A DNA stretch of 64,000 nt from an uncultured Litoreibacter sp. (lineage in GTDB: Bacteria > Pseudomonadota > Alphaproteobacteria > Rhodobacterales > Rhodobacteraceae). Below are positions 17,400 to 26,144 of the stretch, one piece after another. Location: contig CANMWQ010000002.1 in NCBI GenBank assembly GCA_947501685.1, positions 1 through 64,000 of the forward strand, in the 5' to 3' direction. How positions within the stretch are numbered: position 1 is the first letter of the stretch; every line of letters starts with the position of its first letter. The translations under genes were made by a program, and so were the position numbers. A model generated the notes under the pieces. That model saw only the letters and a list, made by a program, of their open reading frames with translations, was not told the DNA's origin and searched no databases.

Positions 17400-18334
17400 G
17401 CGTGGCCTTCCCAGTCGAGGATCATCTTCAGACAATCTGTGTCGGTAAACGCTGTTTCGTAAGCCTGCGCCGCGTCGGCGGCTTTGGCTGTGTGCGTGAT
17501 CAACCCGTCCAGCGACAGCGCGCCGGAGGAGACCAGATCGCGGGTCGCCAGCAAGTCATCGCGGTTCCATTCCGCCGAGACCCGCAAGCGCGCCTCTTTC
17601 ATAAAGGCGGGCGGGAAGGCGAAATTGATCGGGTCTTTGTAGAAGCCCGCCAGCACGATTTCCCCGCCTTTGGCGATGCGGCCAATCAGGTCGGGCAAGA
17701 TCGCGGCGCTGCCGGAGACGTCGTAGATATTCTCATAGTCGCGGCGCGGATCATCCTCCGGGGAGATCACCTCGTAGCCCTCAGCGCCAGCGCGGCGGCT
17801 TGGATCAATCTCCCAAACCGTGGGAGGGGGCGTGCCGCAGAGGCAAGACAGCCGCGCCAGAAGGCGGCCCAGAACGCCGTGCCCGACGATCAGATCAGGC
17901 GGTGTATTTTGCAGCCCCGCCAGCGCATGGCGCGCAGTTGCGGCCAAAGCCAGCAGCGCGCCCTCGGGGCCAGTGTAATCAATCTCGATGGCGCGGGCGG
18001 CGTCGGTGACCAGCAAGCTGGAGGCCCCGCCGAACAGGCCGTAAGCGTCCTTGTAGCAATTGGCACCGGGCACAAACACACGGTCACCGGGTCTGAAATG
18101 GGTGTCGGGTCCGGCTTCAACCACCTCGCCCGCGGCCTCATAGCCGGGGACCAGCGGGTAGCCCATGCCGGGGAAGGGAGGCATTTCGCCCGTCCAGAAC
18201 AATTTCTCAGTGCCGGTGGAGATGCCAGACTGCGCCACTTTCACAACGATCTCACCAGCTTTGGGCGCGTTCAGAGCAAGCTCTGTGACATCCAAATCCT
18301 TGGGGCCGTTCAATGTGATTGCCGTGGCGTGCAA
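17396..18334 (-). CDS. bchC: bacteriochlorophyllide a dehydrogenase BchC
   Basis: BchC is an MDR-superfamily (zinc-alcohol-dehydrogenase-like) enzyme that oxidises the C3 hydroxyethyl group to the acetyl group of bacteriochlorophyllide a. Visible are [20 protein letters not shown] and [13 protein letters not shown]. The start is inferred to be TTG 18334 ([14 protein letters not shown]), because GGGGAGGG lies five bases upstream and homologues start at this point. An ATG at 18385 would add 17 atypical residues. The gene heads bchCXYZ-puf and has its own PpsR-controlled promoter. Confidence 0.92.
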   Translation of the reverse strand: MHATAITLNGPKDLDVTELALNAPKAGEIVVKVAQSGISTGTEKLFWTGEMPPFPGMGYPLVPGYEAAGEVVEAGPDTHFRPGDRVFVPGANCYKDAYGLFGGASSLLVTDAARAIEIDYTGPEGALLALAATARHALAGLQNTPPDLIVGHGVLGRLLARLSCLCGTPPPTVWEIDPSRRAGAEGYEVISPEDDPRRDYENIYDVSGSAAILPDLIGRIAKGGEIVLAGFYKDPINFAFPPAFMKEARLRVSAEWNRDDLLATRDLVSSGALSLDGLITHTAKAADAAQAYETAFTDTDCLKMILDWEGHA

Positions 18335-18402
18335 GGCTTCCCTCCCCGGTTTGCGGTCGATTTGCAGGGGCAAAAGGACTCGCATTCAATGCGCGTTACT
18401 TG

Positions 18403-18446
18403 TGTAAGTTAAATCTGACACATTTATCTGTCAACTTAAATGGACA
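18403..18446 (-). promoter_or_regulatory. bchC promoter with tandem PpsR/CrtJ operators
   Basis: Two TGT-N12-ACA palindromes lie 8 bases apart: TGTAAGTTAAATCTGACA (18403-18420) and TGTCAACTTAAATGGACA (18429-18446). On the minus strand the distal one contains TTGACA (18434-18429) and the proximal one TAACTT (18411-18406), separated by 17 bases, which reads as a sigma70-type -35/-10 pair. The same architecture is known from the Rhodobacter bchC promoter, where CrtJ/PpsR binds cooperatively. The distal site abuts the crtF stop codon. Confidence 0.85.
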
Positions 18447-19547
18447 CTAACTTTTGCGTGCGGTAACGCATTGCGTGACAAACGGCCTGCGCGCGGGGAA
18501 GATCCGGACGTCCTCGAAGCCAGCGGCCTCGCAGAACCCCTGTATTTGCTGGGCCGACCGCGTTTTTCCGGTCTGCATGGCGAGGGTGTAAATCGAAAAA
18601 TACACATCCGTGCTGCGAATGGGCGTGGCACCGCCTGACATGGGCTCCGAGATCAAAAGCTGGCCGCCGGAGGGCAGCGCGGCAAAACATTTGCGCAGCA
18701 AATCCGTCACCGTAGCGTCGGCGTGGTCATAGAGCACGCGGATCAGCGTCAGCGTGTCGGCCCCCTCCGGCACCGGCCCGGTTTTGAACGAACCGGGGTG
18801 AATTGTGGTGCGGGCCTCCATCCCGGCCTGCGCGAATCTCTGCTGCGCCTCAGGGGCGACCTGCGGCAGATCAAAGAGGCTGAGCTGAACGCTCGGATAG
18901 GCGCGCCCGACAGCCTCAAGGAATGCGCCGGTGCCGCCGCCGATATCCATCACATGGCCCGCGTCCTTAAGAGACACGGCGCGCAACGTGTCCTCGGCCA
19001 CCAGCACCTGACTTTGGGCCATGAGGTCGGAATAGGTGGCGGAAATCTCCGGGTCCATATCGCCGCCAAAGACGTAGGGCCAGAACCGCGCCAGCTTGGT
19101 GTCCACCTCGCCGCGAAAGAAGGCGGCGGGGTCCGCGAGGTCGCTATAGAGCACATCGTGATGCGCGATCATCTGCGTCAGCCCCGGCACCCCGATCAAG
19201 GCCGCTCCGGAGCGGGTCAGGGCGACGCGGTTTCTTGATTTCCGCTTGAGCAATTTGAGGGCGATGGCGGCGCGCAAGAGGACCTCCATCCGGTCCTCAG
19301 GGACCTGTGTCTGGGCGGCCAGCCCTTGCACCGTCTCAGGCCGCGCGGCCAGAATGGGCAGGATATCGAGCTGCACCAGCGCCATCAGAACCTGACTGTG
19401 GCAAAACCCTGCAAGCAGGTCGAACATTGCTTCGCCCTCTTTGCGGACAAGGCGGCGGGTCAGTGGAAATTGCGCGGCCCAGACCTGAAAGCGGCGCGAG
19501 GCCATGAGCCGGTTGCCCCAGCTGCCGCGTGGTGTGTCAGTGGACAT
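18447..19547 (-). CDS. crtF: demethylspheroidene O-methyltransferase CrtF
   Basis: CrtF is the SAM-dependent methyltransferase that converts hydroxylated carotenoid (demethylspheroidene) to spheroidene. The protein has an N-terminal dimerisation helix-turn-helix domain (MFDLLAGFCHSQVLMALVQL) and the SAM-binding motif VMDIGGGTGAFLEAV. I chose ATG 19547 (366 aa); a TTG at 19562 would add five residues. It follows crtE after 18 bases and continues into bchCXYZ-puf. Confidence 0.93.
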   Translation of the reverse strand: MSTDTPRGSWGNRLMASRRFQVWAAQFPLTRRLVRKEGEAMFDLLAGFCHSQVLMALVQLDILPILAARPETVQGLAAQTQVPEDRMEVLLRAAIALKLLKRKSRNRVALTRSGAALIGVPGLTQMIAHHDVLYSDLADPAAFFRGEVDTKLARFWPYVFGGDMDPEISATYSDLMAQSQVLVAEDTLRAVSLKDAGHVMDIGGGTGAFLEAVGRAYPSVQLSLFDLPQVAPEAQQRFAQAGMEARTTIHPGSFKTGPVPEGADTLTLIRVLYDHADATVTDLLRKCFAALPSGGQLLISEPMSGGATPIRSTDVYFSIYTLAMQTGKTRSAQQIQGFCEAAGFEDVRIFPARRPFVTQCVTARKS

Positions 19548-19565
19548 AGCCGTATGGGCCAAGGT

Positions 19566-20450
19566 TTATTCGCCCGGAACAGCGGCCCGCTCGGCGCGCC
19601 ATTTGATGGGCGTCAGAGCCTCTGCCTGCGCAGTGACCATCTTGGCCAGCATCGCCTCGCCGGGGCATTTCGGGATCGAGGAAATCGCTCCGCTGAGAAT
19701 GTCGCGCATCCGCTGGATTGCGCCGTCGACGCCAAATTCGGTGACCGCGTTGGGCCGTCCATGCAGGTCGTCCTGGCCCACGGGTTTGCCCAAAGTGTCC
19801 TCGTCATAGAGCGCGTCGCGCAGATCGTCGGCGACCTGAAAGGCCTCGCCAATGCGCGCGCCAAGCTCTTCCCAATCCGCGCCGCTTTGACCGGCAGCAA
19901 TCGCACCCATTTGCGTGGCGGCAATAAAGAGCGCGCCGGTTTTGGCGCGGTGATACGCAGACAGGTTGATCTCCGTCTCGCTTTCCCAGCCTTGCCCGGC
20001 GCAGATGCCATTGGGCATGCCCGTGCGCTGCGCCAGCACCTTCATCAGCGCCACCGCGCGCATCGGGTCAAGATGCGCGGCATTGGCCAGAACCTCGAAC
20101 GCCATGATGATCAGGCTGTCGCCGGTCAGAACCGCGAGGGGCTCGCCAAAGGCGCGGTGGACGGAGGGCTTGCCGCGCCGTGTGTCGGCGTCGTCGAAAC
20201 AAGGCAGGTCGTCATGAACGAGCGAGGCGCAGTGGATCAGCTCGAGGGCCGCCGCCGCGGCTTCGGCAAGCACGGGCTGGTCATCGCCACAGGCCGCCGC
20301 AACGCTCAGCAAAATGGTTGGCCGGATCCGCGCGCCGCCGGGCGTCACTGTGTAATGCAAAGCGGACGCAAGTTTCGCAGGAGACGGGCTGGCCTGCCCG
20401 CTGCGGATCGCGTTTGAGATAGCTGTGTCGATCCGCTCTGCAAATGCCAT
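19566..20450 (-). CDS. crtE: geranylgeranyl diphosphate synthase CrtE
   Basis: CrtE is a trans-prenyltransferase that makes GGPP for both carotenoids and the bacteriochlorophyll tail. The 294-aa protein shows the first Asp-rich motif SLVHDDLPCFDDADTRRG (about 79-96) and the second, FQVADDLRDALYDED. ATG 20450 (MAFAERIDT) is chosen because GGGAGG precedes it; a frame to 20474 would enter the PpsR operator. It is the first gene of the crtEF-bchCXYZ-puf superoperon. Confidence 0.94.
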   Translation of the reverse strand: MAFAERIDTAISNAIRSGQASPSPAKLASALHYTVTPGGARIRPTILLSVAAACGDDQPVLAEAAAAALELIHCASLVHDDLPCFDDADTRRGKPSVHRAFGEPLAVLTGDSLIIMAFEVLANAAHLDPMRAVALMKVLAQRTGMPNGICAGQGWESETEINLSAYHRAKTGALFIAATQMGAIAAGQSGADWEELGARIGEAFQVADDLRDALYDEDTLGKPVGQDDLHGRPNAVTEFGVDGAIQRMRDILSGAISSIPKCPGEAMLAKMVTAQAEALTPIKWRAERAAVPGE

Positions 20451-20474
20451 GATGGCCTCCCGCTGGTACAACAA

Positions 20475-20517
20475 TGTAACTTATTGATTACATCGTATCT
20501 GTCAATTAAACTGGACA
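20475..20517. promoter_or_regulatory. divergent crtE/crtD promoter with two PpsR/CrtJ operators
   Basis: Two PpsR palindromes lie 7 bases apart: TGTAACTTATTGATTACA (20475-20492) and TGTCAATTAAACTGGACA (20500-20517). On the minus strand TTGACA (20505-20500) followed after 16 bases by TAAGTT is a plausible crtE promoter. On the plus strand TTGATT (20484-20489) followed after 17 bases by TAAACT is a plausible crtD promoter. Both would be occluded by bound PpsR. Confidence 0.82.
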
Positions 20518-20563
20518 CATCGCCGCCGTCTGTCAACGTCGCAACCCCGAAAGGTGCTTCTTT

Positions 20564-22123
20564 ATGCCTGATCGCCCCTCCAGCGTGGCCATTATCGGCG
20601 CAGGCATTGGGGGCTTGGCGGCGGCTTTGCGGCTGGCGTCACGCGGCTTGGAGGTCACCGTTTTCGAGCGCCACGCCACCCCCGGCGGCAAAATGCGCAC
20701 CGTCCCTTCTGAAGCGGGTCCGGTGGACGCAGGGCCGACTGTTCTGACCATGAGGCCGGTCTTCGACGCGCTTTTTGCTGATGCCGGCGCGCGGCTTGAG
20801 GACCATGTATCCTTGCACAAAGAGCCCTGTCTGGCCCGTCATTTTTGGCGTGACGGCACCCGACTGGACCTGATGGCCGACCCCGCAGAGAGCCGCAGGA
20901 ATGTAGCGGATACTTTTGGATCACGCGCTGCAACACAGTTCGAAACCTTCTCCGCCCGCGCCGCCAAACTCTTTGCCGCGTTCGAGGTCCCAATGATGCA
21001 GGCCGCCGCGCCAACGCAGCTTGGGCTGACCCAAGCGGTGCTGCGCCAGCCCTCTGTGATCACGGCGATGACTCCGCATCTGAGCTTGGCTCAAAGCTTG
21101 GCCAAACAGTTCAGCGAGCCGAAGCTGGCCCAGCTGTTCGGACGCTATGCGACCTATGTCGGCGGGTCTCCTGAGGCGTCCCCGGCGATTCTGTCGCTGA
21201 TCTGGCATGCCGAAGCGCAAGGCGTGTGGCATGTGAAAGGCGGCATGCACCAGCTGGCGGTGGCGATTGAGGCATTGGCCAAGACGCGCGGTGCGCGGTT
21301 TGTTTACGGCGCGGATATTGGAGAAATTGTGCCTGTCGCGAGCGGCTTTGAGCTGGGCGGCGCGCGGTTTGACAAGGTGCTCTTCAACGGCGACCCGCGC
21401 GCGTTGCGGCACGGGCTTTTGGGCGCCTCTGTGCGCGACGCCGTGCCGGAGCAGGCGACGGAGCCGCGCAGCCTGTCGGCCTATGTGCATAGCTTCGCGG
21501 CCGAGGCGAAGGGCTGCGATCTGGCGGCGCATAACGTATTTTTCAGCGACGGCGTAAATGCTGAGTTTGCGCCGTTGGCCAAGGGCCAGATGCCCCCAGA
21601 CCCCACGCTTTATATCTGCGCACAGGACCGGTTTGGCGCAGGCGCGCCGCAAGGCATTGAGCGGTTCGAGATCATCATGAACGCGCCCCCTGCCCCGGAC
21701 GGCCAGCCCTACAGCACGAAGGATATTGACCAATGCCAGACGACCACATTCACGCGCTTGACGCAGTTCGGACTGACCTTCACCCCGCAGCCGGAGGCCA
21801 CGGCGCTGACCATGCCGCGAGGGTTTGCGGCGATGTTTCCCGGCTCAAACGGCGCACTTTACGGGCGATCCCCGCATGGGATGATGGCGGCGTTCAAACG
21901 CCCGACGGCGCGCACGGGCCTGAAGGGCCTCTATCTGGTGGGGGGCGGAGCGCATCCGGGGGCGGGCGTGCCGATGGCGACGCTCTCCGCCAAGCACGCG
22001 GCCGAGGCGATCTGGACGGACCTCACTTCAACCTCGACGTCCCCGCAGGGGGCTACGCCTGGTGGTATGTCGACGGGGTCAGCGATGACGGCAAACGCGC
22101 CGTCTCGGTCATCGGCTTCATAG
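20564..22123 (+). CDS. crtD: methoxy/hydroxyneurosporene dehydrogenase CrtD
   Basis: CrtD is a CrtI-family FAD-dependent desaturase that introduces the C3,4 double bond in spheroidene synthesis. The FAD motif AIIGAGIGGLAAALRLASRG is at residues 9-28, and the C-terminal family motif LYLVGGGAHPGAGVPM is near 460. The last 30 or so residues (from about TSTSTSPQG) are low-complexity and overlap the conserved N-terminus of CrtC in another frame, so the protein appears extended beyond the usual family end. Confidence 0.9.
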   Translation: MPDRPSSVAIIGAGIGGLAAALRLASRGLEVTVFERHATPGGKMRTVPSEAGPVDAGPTVLTMRPVFDALFADAGARLEDHVSLHKEPCLARHFWRDGTRLDLMADPAESRRNVADTFGSRAATQFETFSARAAKLFAAFEVPMMQAAAPTQLGLTQAVLRQPSVITAMTPHLSLAQSLAKQFSEPKLAQLFGRYATYVGGSPEASPAILSLIWHAEAQGVWHVKGGMHQLAVAIEALAKTRGARFVYGADIGEIVPVASGFELGGARFDKVLFNGDPRALRHGLLGASVRDAVPEQATEPRSLSAYVHSFAAEAKGCDLAAHNVFFSDGVNAEFAPLAKGQMPPDPTLYICAQDRFGAGAPQGIERFEIIMNAPPAPDGQPYSTKDIDQCQTTTFTRLTQFGLTFTPQPEATALTMPRGFAAMFPGSNGALYGRSPHGMMAAFKRPTARTGLKGLYLVGGGAHPGAGVPMATLSAKHAAEAIWTDLTSTSTSPQGATPGGMSTGSAMTANAPSRSSAS

Positions 22124-22947
22124 GGTCGGTTTTCTCGCCCTGGTATCACTGGTCAGGCCGCGACGTGCCTGCGAATAACTGCTGTATCAACGTGGCGACC
22201 TACGGCCCCGGCGGGCGGTTCACGATGACCGACAGGGGCGTCTCAGCCCTGCGCCAAGGCGCGGATGAGTTTGTCGTGGGGCCGTCCTCCATGCGCTGGA
22301 CTGGCTCGGAGCTGGTGATCGAGATCAACGAAGTGTCGTCATTGCCGCTGGTGTCCCGCGTGCGGGGCAAGATCACGGTGACGCCCGAGGCGGTGACTTC
22401 CGTGGAGCTGCCGCTGACCCAAGACGGCGCGCATGTCTGGCGGCCTTTTGCGCCCGTGTCGCGGATCAAGGTGGAGCTGGAGGCGAAGGGCTGGCAGTTC
22501 GACGGGCATGGCTATTTCGACGCCAATTTTGGCACGCGGACGCTGGAGGAAGATTTCAGCTATTGGACATGGGGCCGCTACCCGACCAAGGGCGGCGCGA
22601 CCTGCATTTATGACGCGACACGGCGCGATGGCACGGTGCTGGACGCGGCGATCGGGTTTGACCGGACCGGGCATGCGCAGGTGGTGGACGCGCCGCCATC
22701 GGCACCGTTTAAGCGGACCTTATGGGCCTTGCGGCGCGAAACGCGGGCGGACCCCGGCACCACGCCCCGGCAGGTCAAATCCATGCTGGATGCGCCGTTC
22801 TATTCCCGCTCCGTGGTGGAGACGCGGCTGGACGGCGAGACCGTGCAAGGCGTGCATGAGGCGCTGGATCTGAACCGCTACGCGCAACCACTTCTGAAAC
22901 CGATGTTGGCCGTGCGGGTGCCGCGCCGGGCGAAGTGGCGCTTTTAA
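22012..22947 (+). CDS. crtC: hydroxyneurosporene synthase (carotenoid hydratase) CrtC
   Basis: CrtC hydrates neurosporene and lycopene at C1,2. The family start region AGGYAWWYVDGVSDDG and the motif IGFIGSVFSPWYHWSGR are clear, and homology runs to the stop at 22947. The 5' end is odd. No ATG, GTG or TTG lies in frame between 21733 and the conserved region. The ATG at 21733 would add about 95 arginine/glycine-rich residues that are simply crtD read in another frame. I place the start at CTG 22012, which has GAGG four bases upstream; this is an inference. The gene overlaps crtD by 112 bases. Confidence 0.75.
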   Translation: MDGPHFNLDVPAGGYAWWYVDGVSDDGKRAVSVIGFIGSVFSPWYHWSGRDVPANNCCINVATYGPGGRFTMTDRGVSALRQGADEFVVGPSSMRWTGSELVIEINEVSSLPLVSRVRGKITVTPEAVTSVELPLTQDGAHVWRPFAPVSRIKVELEAKGWQFDGHGYFDANFGTRTLEEDFSYWTWGRYPTKGGATCIYDATRRDGTVLDAAIGFDRTGHAQVVDAPPSAPFKRTLWALRRETRADPGTTPRQVKSMLDAPFYSRSVVETRLDGETVQGVHEALDLNRYAQPLLKPMLAVRVPRRAKWRF

Positions 22948-23423
22948 AGCTTTGACAGATCAACGGACGGCTCGTCGGGGTTCATCCGCCAGACGGTGAA
23001 GTTCAAAGCGGCGGCGACGGTGACCCAGATCAGGTAAGGGACAAAAGCCAGCCCGGCCCATGTGTCGATCTGAAAATGGGTGATCGTGCAGGCTAGGACG
23101 GCGAGCCAGAGAGGCGCCATGACATAGAGCGCCGCTTTCAAACGGTGCAGCCCGAAAAACACCGGGGTCCAGAGCGTGGAGAACCCCGCCTGCATCGCCC
23201 AGAATGCCAGCGCGTAGCCGCTGTCCTCCATGACCGCAACGCGGGCGCCAGCAAAAGAAATCAGCAGATAGATCGCCGTCCAGGCGACGGGAAACACCCA
23301 ATCGGGCGGGGTCCAGCTGGGTTTCTCCAGCCGCTCATACCACGGCCCCGGAGAGAACGCGGCCCCGGTGGCCCCAGCCGCGCCGCAGGTAACGAAGAAG
23401 ATTGCGAAAAGCAGGAAATCCAT
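22944..23423 (-). CDS. tspO: tryptophan-rich sensory protein TspO (CrtK)
   Basis: TspO is a five-helix outer-membrane or envelope protein of the TspO/MBR family that in Rhodobacter sphaeroides negatively modulates photosynthesis genes in response to oxygen, probably through tetrapyrrole handling. The 159-aa protein has family signatures WYERLEKPSWTPPDWVFPVAW and the Trp-rich helices. ATG 23423 is preferred to 23429. Its TAA shares the bases TTAA with the convergent crtC stop. It follows crtB in the crtIB-tspO operon. Confidence 0.92.
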   Translation of the reverse strand: MDFLLFAIFFVTCGAAGATGAAFSPGPWYERLEKPSWTPPDWVFPVAWTAIYLLISFAGARVAVMEDSGYALAFWAMQAGFSTLWTPVFFGLHRLKAALYVMAPLWLAVLACTITHFQIDTWAGLAFVPYLIWVTVAAALNFTVWRMNPDEPSVDLSKL

Positions 23424-23444
23424 GCGCACATGCCTTTGATCAGG

Positions 23445-24476
23445 TTACTCTGCCGCAATGCCCCGCGACGTCTCTTGGGCTTTCAGCTCGGCCAGCACGT
23501 CCAGAAGGGCGGCGGCGCGGGTTTGCGTTTTGGACGCGACGCTTGCGGAATTCTGAGCGGCAGCCTCCACCAAGAACCGCACCTCTGGCAAGGGCTGCGC
23601 GAAAATCACCGGGGAGCGGGGCAGCACGCTTGTCGCCGCCGCCCGCAGGGAGGCTTTGCCGATCAGGCCCAGCTTTTGGGCTTTGGTCGTGCGCGCGCGC
23701 CGGGTGACGCTGTCATGCCCGTTCTTGGCAATCGCGCCGCCAATGCCCGCATAGATATAGCGCGCCGCAAAGATGCCCGTGCGGGCCGAGGCAGGCAGCG
23801 CGGAGATGCCGGATTCGGAGCGGATATAGAGCCTGCGCGCCTCCGCCAAAAGTTTGCGAACCATGCGCTTCACCTCCGGGCTGGCGCGTGGGTTATCCAC
23901 GAAGGCTTTAGGGTCTAACCCGGCCTCTTCCAGCCAATCCAGCGGTAGGTAGATGCGGCCCATCCGGGCGTCCTCGCCCACGTCACGGGCAATATTGGTC
24001 AGCTGCATGGCGACGCCCAGATCACAGGCGCGCGCCAAGGCGTCCGGATCGCGGACCCGCATCAACACGCACATCATCGCGCCCACGGCTGAGGCCACGC
24101 GGGCCGAATAGTCGCGCACGCCCGACAGCGTGTCATAGCGCCTTTCCACCGCGTCCCATGCGAGACCTTCGAGCAGGGCTTCGGGCAAGGCGCGGGGCAT
24201 GTCGAACGCCTCGATAATGGCGCAAAACGCGCGATCTTCGGGCGCGTTGCGCGGCGTCCCGGCATAGGCCTTGTCGAGCCGGTCCTGCAAATCAAGCACG
24301 GCGCGGCCTTTGTGACCGCCCTCGTCCACCTCGTCATCGGCAAGGCGGCAAAACGCGTAAAGTGCCAAGGCCGGGTCGCGCACGGCAGAGGGCAACAGCT
24401 TGGAGGCCGCGTGAAAGGACAATGACCCGGTGCGGATCACGGCGCGGCAATGCTCAAGGTCGGCGGGGGCGATCAT
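23445..24476 (-). CDS. crtB: phytoene synthase CrtB
   Basis: CrtB condenses two GGPP molecules to phytoene. The 343-aa protein has the substrate-binding motif AFCRLADDEVDEG (about 41-53) and the second Asp-rich motif QLTNIARDVGEDARMGR. It starts in a 4-base overlap with the crtI stop, so the two are co-translated. Confidence 0.95.
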   Translation of the reverse strand: MIAPADLEHCRAVIRTGSLSFHAASKLLPSAVRDPALALYAFCRLADDEVDEGGHKGRAVLDLQDRLDKAYAGTPRNAPEDRAFCAIIEAFDMPRALPEALLEGLAWDAVERRYDTLSGVRDYSARVASAVGAMMCVLMRVRDPDALARACDLGVAMQLTNIARDVGEDARMGRIYLPLDWLEEAGLDPKAFVDNPRASPEVKRMVRKLLAEARRLYIRSESGISALPASARTGIFAARYIYAGIGGAIAKNGHDSVTRRARTTKAQKLGLIGKASLRAAATSVLPRSPVIFAQPLPEVRFLVEAAAQNSASVASKTQTRAAALLDVLAELKAQETSRGIAAE

Positions 24477-26032
24477 TCGGCGGCCATCCTGTGCGCGTCA
24501 GGCCTGTGCTGCTGCGGCATTTGGGCGGCGTCGGGCACCATGGAGGCCACGACTTCGGCACTGGCCACAACGCCCGGCAGCCCTGCGCCCGGATGTGTTC
24601 CGGCACCAACAAGGAAGAGGCCGCGCGCCTCCTCGCTGACATTGTGGGGGCGGAACCATGCGCTTTGCAGGATGCGCGGCTCGATGGAGAACCCGCAGCC
24701 ATGCGGCGACAGGTAGCGGTCGCGGAACGTGTCGGGGGTGAAGGCAAACTCGGTCGAGATACGGTCGCGGAACCCCGGCATGACGGTGTCCAGCTGGGCA
24801 GCAACCTTGTCGCGGTAACGCGGCTCCTCCTCCTGCCAATCAACAGGATTGTCCCAACCCAGATGCGGCACGGGCGACAGCGCATAGAACGTGTCATCGC
24901 CTTTTGGAGCCACGTTAGGGTCTGTCACGGAGGGGCGGTGAATATAGAGGCTCATGTCGTCGGACAGCTTGCCGCGCATGAAAATGTCTTGCAGCAACCC
25001 GGTGAAGCGCGGCCCGTTCAGGATGGTGTGGTGCCCCAGATCGGGCCACATCTCAGCGGTGCCCTTGGTGCCGAAATACCAGACATAAAGCCCCATCGAC
25101 CACCGCTTGTGGGCCAGCTTGGAGGTGGTCCACCGCTTGCGCTTATGGTTGCGCAACAGGTGGTCATAGGTGTGGCCCGCATCGGTGTTGCTGATGACGA
25201 GAGGGGCCTGCACTGTCTCCCCGGTGGTCAGGCGCACGCCGGTGGCGGCCCCGCCGGAGATCAGGATCTCGTCGGCCTCCACCTCGTGACGGATGGTGCC
25301 GCCCTGGCTGCGAATGACGTCCGCCATGCCTTCGGCAATCGCCTGCACCCCGCCCATGGCGTAATGCACGCCGAACTCTTTTTCGAGATAGGCCACCAGC
25401 GCATAGATCGACGTCACATGGCTGGGATCGCCTCCAATAAACAGCGGGTGGAAGGACAGCGCCATGCGCAGGCGTTTATCTTTGACGCGGCTGGCGGCGA
25501 GGCTGTAGATGGATTTATCGGCGCGCAGTTGCGCGAATTTTGGCAGGACCTTTATGGTTTCCCAAAGGCGGTGCATCGGCTTGGTCAGCATGCCCTCATA
25601 GCCCACGACATAACGCTTCTGGCTGTCCTCAAGGAACCGCATATAGCCCGGCACGTCGGCGGGGTTCAGCTTTGCCACCTCGGCCTTCATCTTGGCGGTG
25701 TCGCTATAGGCGTTGAACGTCGAGCCGTCGGGCCAGCGCACCTCGTAGAACGGCTCAAGCGGGCGCAAATCGACGTCATTGTGAAAATCGCGGCCACAGG
25801 CGGCCCAGAGGTCTTCGAACACCTGCGGCACCGTCACGATGGTCGGGCCAAGGTCGAATCGGTGGCCGTCTTGAGTGATCGAGCTGCCGCGCCCGCCGAC
25901 CCGGTCGAGCCGGTCCAGCACCGTCACGGCGTAGCCCTTGGCCCCCAAACGCATCGCGGCAGACAAGCCACCAAGGCCCGCGCCGACCACGATGGCCCGG
26001 TTGTCAGATGCAGCGTCGACGTGGTTGGTCAT
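24473..26032 (-). CDS. crtI: phytoene desaturase CrtI
   Basis: CrtI is the FAD-dependent desaturase that takes phytoene to neurosporene. The FAD motif VVGAGLGGLSAAMRLGAKGY begins near residue 15, followed by VLDRLDRVGGRGSSI, and the C-terminal family signature LVGAGTHPGAGLPGVVASAEV is present near 485. At 519 aa it has normal length. It is the first gene of crtI-crtB-tspO and is divergent from crtA across a PpsR-controlled promoter region. Confidence 0.95.
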   Translation of the reverse strand: MTNHVDAASDNRAIVVGAGLGGLSAAMRLGAKGYAVTVLDRLDRVGGRGSSITQDGHRFDLGPTIVTVPQVFEDLWAACGRDFHNDVDLRPLEPFYEVRWPDGSTFNAYSDTAKMKAEVAKLNPADVPGYMRFLEDSQKRYVVGYEGMLTKPMHRLWETIKVLPKFAQLRADKSIYSLAASRVKDKRLRMALSFHPLFIGGDPSHVTSIYALVAYLEKEFGVHYAMGGVQAIAEGMADVIRSQGGTIRHEVEADEILISGGAATGVRLTTGETVQAPLVISNTDAGHTYDHLLRNHKRKRWTTSKLAHKRWSMGLYVWYFGTKGTAEMWPDLGHHTILNGPRFTGLLQDIFMRGKLSDDMSLYIHRPSVTDPNVAPKGDDTFYALSPVPHLGWDNPVDWQEEEPRYRDKVAAQLDTVMPGFRDRISTEFAFTPDTFRDRYLSPHGCGFSIEPRILQSAWFRPHNVSEEARGLFLVGAGTHPGAGLPGVVASAEVVASMVPDAAQMPQQHRPDAHRMAAE

Positions 26033-26052
26033 GGCTTCGGCCCTTCGGCGAC

Positions 26053-26125
26053 TGTCTAGCTTGGGTTACATTAACCCACCCCGCATCTTTCCATGTCCTG
26101 ATTTATGTGTAAACCTGTGTTTACA
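26053..26125. promoter_or_regulatory. divergent crtI/crtA promoter with two PpsR/CrtJ-type operators
   Basis: Two TGT-N12-ACA elements are visible: TGTCTAGCTTGGGTTACA (26053-26070) and TGTAAACCTGTGTTTACA (26108-26125). The second is a nearly perfect palindrome lying 19 bases before the crtA start. The first lies 20 bases upstream of the crtI start. The 37-base gap is larger than at bchC, so each may serve its own gene or be joined by looping, as described for distant CrtJ sites at crtA/crtI in Rhodobacter capsulatus. Confidence 0.78.
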
Positions 26126-26144
26126 GTTTAGGAATCTTTGCGGC

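Noticed and set aside
24362-26059. Open frame of 565 codons on the plus strand across crtB and crtI
   Set aside because: It is antisense to two intact carotenoid genes and has no domain or ribosome binding site; same composition effect as in bchH.
25938-26144. Upstream extension of crtA
   Set aside because: It would overlap crtI and both PpsR operators, and its sequence does not match the CrtA family start.
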